Below are positions 1 through 9,900 of a stretch of 64,000 nt of DNA, one piece after another; within the stretch, counting starts at the first letter, position 1; each line of letters starts with the position of its first letter. This DNA is from Phoronis australis. Its lineage: Eukaryota > Phoronida > Phoronidae. The position numbers and the translations under genes are program-made. The stretch is taken from assembly GCA_002633005.1 (NCBI GenBank), contig NMRA01000074.1:638835-702834 (forward strand), given 5' to 3'. The notes beneath the pieces are model-generated. The model made no database searches, was not told the origin of the DNA, and was given only the letters and a program-made list of their open reading frames with translations.

Positions 1-239
1 TAGAAACTTATACATTACCAATCCAGTGCTGTAACTATTACATCGCACACCACCGAGTCACTCATTGTCTTTAAGAAAAATGTGTCACACTTATATCTTC
101 CTTATTTTTGCCATTTGAGTTCTGAGCTCCTGAATTCTCCCTGTTGATTATTTATGTTGTTAATGTCACCCACTATTTTATTTAGTTACGTAAGCAACAA
201 TTGACTCCAGATTGGCCTACCTTTAACAACAAGAATGGA

Positions 240-862
240 TCAACTGAAATTTTCGGATGTAATAACGTCCCTTGTCAACAGAAGCAGAAATAAAGTAAAA
301 TCAGGAAGAGATAACCATCTCTTCCTGGTAAAATCAAACACTATATGACAATTGACATTTAAGATATGGTGTAATGAATTTGATACATTTTTGCGTAAAA
401 ATCAATGATGTATTTTAAGAAGTTTTTATGTTCAATCCATGAGGTTCTATTGTATTGAGCTTGTCTATCCAATATTGTTCTCTTTTGAGTCTGTGAAATG
501 TACTGGGATGTTGGAGTTTTCATATTATTTGTACAGAAAGATCTTGAATATTATGGTTTTTGAAATTGAAATGATTACCTATAGTATCAGATATGTTTTT
601 ATGTATTATGTTAAATCTATGATTACGAAACCGAGTTTGTAGATTATGCTGAGTTTGTCCTACGTATTGGATAGAACATTTTCTACAAGTTATAAGGTAA
701 ATATTATTGTTGGTGGTGCAATCAGAATAATGTTATATTTCAAAGTTTTCATTGGTTTGGGAAGACTGGAAAAAAGTGCTATCGTTGATAAAGTTACACA
801 TTTTACACCTAGTTTTGTTACATTGTGTGTTGCCAATAGGTTTGGTGTATATTGTCGATAGT
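240..862 (-). mobile_element. Penelope-like element, 3' fragment with GIY-YIG endonuclease remnant
   Basis: Read on the minus strand, 862 to 520 gives a typical C-terminal half of a Penelope-like retroelement protein. A cysteine-bearing stretch (NKTRCKMC) comes first. It is followed by a GIY-YIG nuclease core with the motifs NNIYLITCRKC and QYVGQTQ and a downstream RFRNH helix. An in-frame TAA lies just before the nuclease core, so the copy is dead. The reverse-transcriptase part is missing, as in 5'-truncated copies. Positions 255-390 are the 3' flank of the element; the same sequence recurs at 37,150-37,250 beside a reverse-transcriptase fragment, which ties the two copies to one family. 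The family assignment rests on the order of conserved motifs. Confidence 0.72.
303..326. repeat. 24-nt palindrome inside the Penelope 3' flank
   Basis: A 10-bp stem with a 4-nt loop is present here. The inserted 24 nt (304-327) is flanked by the 9-bp direct repeat GTAAAATCA at 295-303 and 328-336. The related copy near 37,190 lacks the insert and has a single GTAAAATCA, so the flanking repeat looks like a target-site duplication or a template-switch product. Confidence 0.6.
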
Positions 863-1543
863 AGCTTTAACTAAATAAATTAGGTAATAATGTAATTTAA
901 AACTACATGTAAAAAGACTAGGAAAGCTTATCCAAAACACTTACACATAAAACAGTTGGGAATAGTTCATTCAAGTTCATAACTTTCAAAACAAACGTTC
1001 TTAAAATAATTTATAACCGAAGATAACGAATGGGTATTTTTTGAGAAACATTTACAGGAAGGTATGAGGTAAGGCATTGCGCACCGTATCCTGTGCAAAT
1101 GGTTAAGTACAAGGAGTACATGTATGTAGAAGACGTCGTTGGCTAGTGTAATGTTCATGAACAGACCCACGGGTTATTGAATTGAGTGTCCGCCAGTTGT
1201 CATTGTAAATAGGCTACGTGTATATGTACAGGTATAGGTGCAATCAATAGGGTTTAGAAAGGATGTTACCATATAACCACCTCAACAGGGTTAGTGCCCA
1301 TTTATAGTAGGAGTCGTTAAATTTATGCAACTTTTCAATATTTTAGTTTAGCCATTTAATTGGGCAGACTCTGTAACCTCTGGGTACTGGCACGTTTGCG
1401 TTCGCGTTTAAGTGTGTAAAGCACCAAAGGGTTCTTAAACGAGAATTTTTTGCTGGTTGAAATCTGCTTAATCAACGTGTAGATTTGCTTAGTCTAGGTG
1501 TTCATTTAATCAGTTTCTACTGTATATACACAACACGTACAGT

Positions 1544-1647
1544 GATTGGCGTAGATGAAGTAACATCCCACGAGACATTATTCCGCGTATCGACCGAGAC
1601 CGAAGGGGATATCGAGTGCACGAGGCATCACTTCATCAACGCCAATC
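1544..1647. repeat. inverted repeat (18-bp arms, one mismatch)
   Basis: The left arm starts GATTGGCGTAGATGAAGT and the right arm reads as its reverse complement with one mismatch, about 68 bp apart. This is the form of a small foldback element. Confidence 0.55.
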
Positions 1648-2329
1648 GAGTTACGTTATGTATTTATCTCATACGCTTCTACTTCCTAGGTTTCTTTCAT
1701 TTTTTGGCAGATTTTTAAATACTTCACTTAGACTGTTCACGTGGCAGATCACATCCTATATGGATGTACTTGCCCGTTAGGTTGCAAGTTTTCTGTAGTA
1801 AAACAAACAGTTTTAAATGTAACGATTGATTACTTGAAAAGGAGATAACAAAGATCAAAACTACGGTAATTGTGCATTGAACTTGTAACATCTCCTGAAA
1901 ACAGTAGATAACAGCAATATTTGTTATTGTAATTACCAAGGAATCGGCGCCTGAGTTGCAGATAATGTAATAGTTAGCAATTAAAAACTGCGACATAATT
2001 GTCATATAATTAACAGTGCTGTCCCAAATGCTACGGTTGGGACCTGATTGCATGTTGAGTGTTATTTACACTGCTGCAGTTGTATTACTTTAAACTGTTT
2101 GATGATCGAGCCTGCTAACGACGTCGACTCGACTTCGACCTACCTTTTGAACTTTCCATGTCAGAGGTCACTGTTGAAGTAGTGCGCGAGGTGAATACAG
2201 GAAGCATTATTATATGGGCGTATTGCACTCGACTGATTCAACGCATTTGGGATAAAGTCAAATCACACCCGTCCTCTCAAATTACTTGATTAAGAGCAGA
2301 ACGATTATCTTTTAAGAATTAAAAGCAGG

Positions 2330-2450
2330 CGTAGATTAAGTACATGCAAGAGTATGCGCACATTCAAAGCACGCGTAGATTAAACAAAAGCACGCGTAAA
2401 TTAAGCAAACGTACACGTAGATTAAACGAAATTACACGTAGGTAAAGCAC
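2330..2450. repeat. degenerate GCGTAGATTAA direct repeats
   Basis: Five imperfect copies of a CACGCGTAGATTAA-like word follow each other at about 20-25 bp spacing. A similar word (GGCGTAAATTAA) is repeated at 31,380-31,620, so both are probably pieces of one dispersed repeat family. Confidence 0.45.
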
Positions 2451-2841
2451 ATTTAAACGCGCAAAAGGATACTGGTTTAAAAAACCCGCAAGCGTGAACC
2501 CGTAATCTCTGGTTACTCCCACATAGGTGTTCTCTAATAACTCATGAGACGACAGATTGGACGCCTTTTCCCCAGCTTTCCCATTAAGATTCCTATGCCG
2601 ATCCCATGAGTTTCCGGCAGAAAAATGATCATTGCGACTGAACGCCGAGCGATTATCACGAGATAATCGTGAGTATCGGTGTCAAAAATCACAAACTCAG
2701 GCAAAGTTAAATTTTTTCGGAAACCCAGGAGATTTTTTCCGAGCTGGACAGATATGGACTTAGAGTAATGTTTCCCCAGGCGAAAGACTTTGGCCTACTT
2801 ACTGTTGTATTTTATCAGGTGCGGCGTTGTGCCCTGTCCAG

Positions 2842-3977
2842 TTGACGGTCACTGGACGGAGTGGTCAGATTTCACAGGGTGTACTGCTACTTGTGGCGGA
2901 GGAACACAGTACAAGTGGCGTGACTGCAGTAATCCTACTCCACAAAGCAATGGAAAGTATTGTCCAGGTAAGTAACGGGAAAAGAACACATGCTCGAATG
3001 CATGGAAACTGATCTCAGATAGAATAATGTGTTTATTGTTACAAAAAAATAATCTCTTTGGTATGTAGTGAGTTTTCTTATATCTCGGGGATTATTTATG
3101 ACGCACTCGGTCAATCTAATCGACACTCAGTCTTGAAGAGCTCTTGTCTTCTGATCGCCTTACCTCTTGCTGACGGTTGATTCTGTATGCTGTCGGCCGT
3201 ATACGAATGTTTTATACTTTCAACTATACGTCTGTGTTAGGGAAAGCTAAACAAGAAAGGATTTGCAACGGTTTTGCATGCCCCCAAAATGGATTCCTCA
3301 CAAAGTGGACAGAATGGGCTGCCTGTCCTGTGACGTGCGGCGGAGGTGTTCGTGTTCGCACGAGGACATGCTTTGCTCCTCAGCACGGGGGCAAAGACTG
3401 CGTCGGGGACCTAAAGGAAATGAAAGCTTGCAGCCAACTACGGCCATGTGTCGGAGTGTGGAGTCCATTCTCTGCTTGGAGCGCTTGTTCGAAGACTTGC
3501 GGAGGCGGCGTATCGACCCAGCACCGAACCTGTACGAAGGGATTGCCTTGTCCTCAGGGTCAGCCAATGGAGCGAAGAAGACCGTGCAACACAGCGCCAT
3601 GTGGCATCAATGGCGGCTGGGGAGAATGGTCTTCTTGGGGCACCTGTTCCACTACTTGTGAAAGCGGCGTACGGAAACGTAAGCGGATGTGCGACCATCC
3701 GAGTCCGCGGTTGGGTGGTGACACCTGCGTTGGAGCCGAACTGGAGACCAAGAGTTGCATTCTGGGGAGCTGCACTCTCGCCCGCGTGGTTCTGAACGAA
3801 TGGCTTCCGTGGGGCCCGTGCACATCCACGTGTGGAAGAGAAGGGAGGAGAAGTCGGACACGGCAGTGCACGCCGACCACGGAGGAGGTGAAGATGTGCC
3901 CTGAGCACCTGCTGGAACGCATGGAAGAAGCATGCAACATGATTCCGTGTCCATTACTGGAAGCTAACATGACTGAG
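2842..3977 (+). CDS. exon block: five thrombospondin type-1 repeats
   Basis: Exon 2842-2967 carries repeat 1 (GHWTEWSDFTGC, ATCGGG). Exon 3241-3977 carries repeats 2-5, each with the W-x-x-W and C-x-x-(S/T)-C-G core: WTEWAAC/VTCGGG, FSAWSAC/KTCGGG, WGEWSSWGTC/TTCESG and WLPWGPC/STCGRE. Repeat 4 has CESG where CGGG is usual, and repeat 5 is the most diverged. The tryptophans are the typical C-mannosylation positions of TSP1 domains. Repeat 1 sits alone in a phase 1-1 exon, the common mobile unit of this module. The four repeats merged into one 737-bp exon suggest intron loss or a retrocopied block. Confidence 0.9.
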
Positions 3978-6900
3978 GTAGAACATTTGCATCCCTGTTG
4001 TTTTAATTAAGTGTGCAGTTCCACTTGTTTAGCTCACTAAAATGATAATATAGATACCTGGCACCTGAGTCTGATATTTCCCTTGCCTTGATAAGACTTA
4101 AAAAAGTCTTTTGCCACGGAGAACGACGAGAGTGTAAACGCTCCAAAATTTGCATGTTTGATCAACAATGACAAATGTTGTCATCTTCAATTCAGTAGCA
4201 GGTTACCAATTCACTGGATTAAAGTCATTCCCATCATCACACTGTCCAGCTTGGTGGGCTCAGTTAGCGCCAGTCAAAGTTCAAGCACGTGTAACCGATT
4301 TAGTTGCAACAACAGCTACAGCCACACAAACACCGGCTGGAGCAGCTAATGCAACAACAGTTGCGGCATCAGTAGTAGCGTTGGTAGCATTTCATGGTAC
4401 AATTTGAATTTCAGAATTGAAAACAAAATTATTTCCGCCACATTTCAGAGCAAGAGAACAGGCCAAACAAGTGCACCCAAGCCACCGACCATGATTGAAG
4501 GTAAGAATTGTAAGTTTTGGATGACGAATTTGAGGAGCCAGCTTCCTCGACTTAATTGCGTTTGCAAAGTAAAATGATTTTTGTATTTTGCATGTACCCG
4601 TACTATCTGAGGCATAAGATTAACGAATTATGTTTTTGCCTCGTAGAATACATTGAAAAAGGTCACACTGGTGTCATCAAGTGCTTCAACAGAAAAAAAG
4701 ACGTTTTGATGAATCCAGACGCCATCTGGCTGAATTCGCGCGGGGAACCGTTGGAGAACCCCAGAGCCACAGTACTTGAAACGGGTGACTTGAAATTTTC
4801 AAATTTTATGGCAGGCGACAGCGCATTCTACATTTGCCAAGTCTCGGGTCTGGACCACTCGGGCAGGAAAAAGTTCAAAGAAATAGGTCATTCTGTTGAA
4901 GGTAGGCAGAGTGAAAATTTTCTGTATTACATGGTTGGCTACACTATATGTACATGTACAAAAGCCACTAATGTTGCTTTATCTATCCTTTAGAAAACAC
5001 TACCGTTTAGTGCTAAGTAATGGAAGGATATGCATGTAAAATGCATTTTGAGTTGCAGATTACTACAAGCCTATAGCTTATAAAACCGAATCGTACCTGT
5101 TTGCAAAAGTAGAGGGGGACTCGAGCATTAATGAATGAGATAGTGAACCGATGTGCTTACGTTTCTCCACACTTTTGTTCGCTTCATGTGGATCTGTGCT
5201 TGAAATGTAACAAATTATTTGATTTTCGATAAAAACTTTAAAAAGCTCCGCAACGATGCGAAAATATCATTTGGAACGTTGAAAGAAACCTTTATACCTA
5301 CAACACGTGAAAGTCCCGTGACATGCAGTTTTTCTTGAACTTCATCCATAGTTCTTTATTTGATTGGCAGTAAGTTAAACGTCATGTGTGAAGTAAAAAA
5401 ACATTCCACAAAAGTTCATTGTCCACGGAAACAGAGTTTGAATTCTGGTATTTATTCACCCAATCCCACCCTTCGCCTCCATGTGACGTTGATTTCAATT
5501 TGTAGAGATGCAACTGCTGTATTCTGATTGTTGTAGCTTTCCTGATTCCGGAAGCTAGTTTTGAAGTTAACTTCCGTTACAACACAGATAGTTGTGACTC
5601 TGTTTCTACAAAGAAAAAAGAACTCTACGTCAAAAACACATTAGAAGAAACATGCAAAGCCGACGTTTGTAGAATAAGGAACTTGACGACAAAATGTCAC
5701 CCAAGAATTTTCAAGGTAAACATTCAGAATGTATTTGAAAACACACGTTAACCATGGAGACAACATCTAATGGGGAAGCAACATCTTACTACACTTTCTT
5801 TTGAAAATTTCAGAAAATCGCCCCACATAAAAGTACGTTCAAGGGCGGCGTATGTTAGGATTTTTTTCCAAAAGTTCATGTACGCCCGTGGCTTATCCTC
5901 TTGAAAATCTGATGGGTTGTTTTAAAATACTTGTGTAATGTTTTTTTCATGAAACACACTTGTTTATTGTGAATCGCGATTTCACTCGGATTTCTGACTG
6001 TTGGTAACTAACCATACTAGCAGAGTATGAAGGACAAGTTTAAAAACTCACTTTCCGAAAATACGCGCCCCTTTCAATTAACAATTGTCAAAGTTTGCTC
6101 TCCAAATATCCACGCATGGGTCTAGTTTTTAAAAATTCACGGCACGTGATTTATTACAGTGTACATCGGTTACAGTCATATGTATTCACGTGCACATAAA
6201 GAGTGGTAAAACAAAGATCGTAAGATGTGTAGGTTTTTCTGAACAACGCTCAACAACAGTTAGATGCCAATATTACAACCCGCTTCAATTTAAGCTGTAT
6301 TTTTCAGGAGTCGACTGGGTCTGAAATATCACAGATCTTCGTTTCGCTGTTCCTTCTGCCTAGTAACAGCTACATGCCACCACCCTGCAAAACGGATTGT
6401 AAGGAACACGTGATTGCCACCCATTTACTTGCGGTGAGTACGTGGTTCTCATTCAGCAACTACATGTACGGAGATTCATGAGAGAAAGTTAGGGCACTTT
6501 CCTTGGGAATCTTTGGTGCTTGCAACATTTTAGATCCGCCAGTCAAAGTGTATGTAACAGCGAGCTGCTATGAGATTTCACAGTTTAGATATATATGTAT
6601 AAAACAAGTCTGAAAAAATGTATTGCGAAGGTAATCGATTCGAATCAGTGTAGCATGTTGCAGGGAGATGGCATAATTTTGGATAGGCTGTGGCGCGCAT
6701 AATGTGATTTGCAGGGCAAAATGGGCGAGATTTTGTACCTTCCAATATCACAACACTAGCCTCGTTCATGAACTTCTTTGAGGAACTTTCATTCCGTGTT
6801 GATCTCAAGGATTCAAGGACAGCAACCGAAATCTAAGCAGCTCGACCTTCTAACCCAAAGTCAGAAGTTGAAATTCGTGTGTGTTGTATATGACATTTCA

Positions 6901-9900
6901 ATATAAACTTACACTTCCTCAACATTTCAGCTGTCAAAAACATTGAAATTAGATTTAGCCACCCATACTATCGGTCTTACTGCGATAGGATTGTAGTTCA
7001 TTTTTACGCATCTTTCAAATATTTTCCAGCTACGACAGCATTTCACGGCGGTTCACGATGTTTCAATAATCCGCCACACTCCCCTAAAGAAGATATTATC
7101 ATCGCAAACAATCGGTACACATCCGCTTTGGGTCTGGAAGACCACGGTCATCAAACAAAATTTTGAAATGTTTCTGTTTGCGTAGCAATCTAGTCGTTGG
7201 GAACACGGTGGGAGTTTAATATTGAATCCTACTCAAGTAACGCCAGAAACTGGTGTCGGAGCCAACAGTACAGAACAACACGGCGGCACTACAATTTACG
7301 CGAAAAATTCCTACTCAGAGGCCGGCAGCTCCTTGCCCATACAAAAGGAGGTGTAGGTGCAGGAAGCAGTCAACCTGATCAGTTCCAGATTTATTCTATG
7401 GGGCATCCGCGGCAATTTTTAGGCGGGATCCTACCGTAGTCACTAAAAATTGCAGCTCTTGGAAGTCGTGGCAAAAAAGCAGAGGAAATATGACACCTCC
7501 GCCTTTGCACACTGCATGGAGATATCTTTGCTGTCACATGGACGTGGTTCATGGCGGTTTACGAAACCATGTTAAATCGCCGTCGTATTATTTGAAAGGG
7601 ATCTTAACAAAATGGACATTGAAACGATCAGCGACTCAAAATCGCTTGTTCGAAAAAGCGCATGTCGTATTGCTCTGAAATGCTTAAGTGTTCTGGTGAA
7701 GAATTCAACATTTCAGCTAATCAGCGGCGAATTGCACTTTTAAACTGACTAGCTTAACATCACAAATTGTGAGATGCAGATCTCTGCTGTTTATTATATC
7801 TTGTGTGCAGATGTACAATCGGATTAAGAAATTTGTCACCGAAGATCAGGGAAAGGATGGAAAGATAAACTATGAAACTACCTCTCTGGAGAAGACGTTG
7901 CATATCAACTGTCCCGACGGCTGGTTCCACAAGAGCATCAGATGTGGTACTTGCATCTTATTTTTCGTCAGAAACGTAATTAGTGTTTAACTTAGTTATT
8001 TCTGAAACCTGAATGCTGATTGTTTTGTCACGAACCGACTTGATCAACTTGTGATACAATTTCTGAGGTTGAGGACAGCTTTTGCAAGGATAACTGTGTA
8101 CGCACTTTGGTAAATAACCCGCAAATGAAGCTGTTTGATTTCTTCTAAATTGCGACGTACCATTTGGAGGTGAACGCTTTCGTTAATAAAGTACAGGTGA
8201 CAGTAAAAACCTCCAAAACTGTGCTTCTGTATTTATGCAAGAATCAAAATCAGATTTCTAGCTCCTTTGTCATTCGAGACGTGATAGTGTTACGGATTTC
8301 TTGTTTTGTTTAAATGATAGAGTTCCCAGCAATGGTGCACGTATTTACATGTACACTCCAACACCCACTATTGAAATACTGTGGCTCCACATAGTGGTTA
8401 TTTAAAGGGATACTAAACCGTGTTTTAGGCTGTTAACTGATACGAAGACTGATTTCTCTTCTAGCTCGCTAAAATAAAACAATGCTCTATAACCCTTATC
8501 AATTTAACATTTGGAACAAATTTGAAAAAAAATCCTTACAACATCTACAAAACTGATGCAATTTGTCAAGTTACTCGACACCTGCCACGAACAACAGTTC
8601 TTAGGTTCATAAAATGTATTTATCTCTGAAGTGAGATGCCAACGGTGCATTAGCAGGAGCCAGGGGACAAATTGGTTGAAACCATTAAAACAGGGCTTAA
8701 TTCTTTTAAGAGTAAATGGGCGGCGCAGTACTGAAAAAAACGAGGTATCTAAAGCCCCCAGCTCCCATGTGGTGCACTGCCTATAGACCATGGGCGACGC
8801 AGCACTGAAAAAAGTGGGGCTATAGCTCCCCCAGCCTCCTATGGTGCGCCGCCCATGACGCATGCGATATTCTACCTGTTAAATATGTGTTAATGGAAGA
8901 AGTTGAAACCTACCGAGAATTGCATGATTGGGCACCCTTACAATTGGCCTGGTTTACAAAACTCTGCTTGGAAACCGTTGCCAGCAGTCAACTCTCTCAC
9001 TTCCAGTGTCCTGTATACCGGGATTTTACAGTCGGCACGGTTACAAGCAGTGCGCCCGATGCCCTAAAGGACACTATCAACACAGACGGGCACAGAGAGA
9101 CTGCATTCCTTGCCCAGACGGCCTCACTACTTCGCACATGGCCTCAGACGACAGATCAGACTGTATCTGTAAGTTGTTTTTAACCTGGGAGATCATATGT
9201 AATCAGCTGGAGCAAGTGTGCGAACTAGCAAAGTTTTTCGGCACAAAATACCTACATGTAATAACAGGTGTACAGCGTGTACCATGAGCCTACTCACCCA
9301 TTTGTCTCAGTGATCCGTCTCACGAAAACCATGGTCTGCTGGTGGGCAGAGGCTCACAAGTTTCTATCTTATCTAAGGTGTTGATCATTTGCTGTTTGCT
9401 CAAAGCAACAGGCGTCTTCTTCCTGATGTTTTTGCACCATGCCGATGTGCCTGTAAACGAATTAGGGAAGTGTAGAAGCACCTCAATGGCATAGTATTGA
9501 AACAAACACCTTAACAATTTTAGGGCTTATTCAACGGGTCAGTTCAATTGACTGACAGTTCTGAGCTTCTTCTGTTTCTCTACAGCTAAAACAATGGCGT
9601 CTCTATTGTCAACGCTGGAAACAGCATACATTCTGCCAATTGAGATGTCTACTAACGACAAAATGGTGGCCTTCTTTGGCGCTCTCTTTGGTGTGGCATT
9701 GGGACTAGTCCTACTTCCGGTTTGTATCAGCTGGTAAGTTATTACTCATACAATTTGTTTATCTGCTGACATTTAACAACAGTGACAAACGTACACTGTG
9801 TATGTTTTAGGGACTGAATTTCAAGGTTTGTTTTGCATGTATGTCGCTACACAGTCTGTTTCATTCTCGTTAATTTCATACATCTCTTAAAGGTTTCAAA

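Larger units (their letters stand above)
863..2841. other. stretch upstream of the receptor exons, no gene recognised
   Basis: No exon with a signal peptide could be supported here, although the receptor gene downstream needs one or more 5' exons. The stretch contains an inverted repeat (1544-1561 with 1630-1647) and a run of degenerate GCGTAGATTAA-type repeats at about 2330-2450. The missing first exons may lie here unrecognised or left of the window. Confidence 0.4.

Noticed and set aside
3298-3970. Several minus-strand and second-frame open frames over the TSP1 exon
   Set aside because: They shadow the plus-strand TSP1 frame, whose domain content is unmistakable.
7197-7678. Open frames in a receptor intron
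   Set aside because: No splice sites in phase with the neighbouring exons and no recognisable domain; the exons on both sides already join in phase 0.
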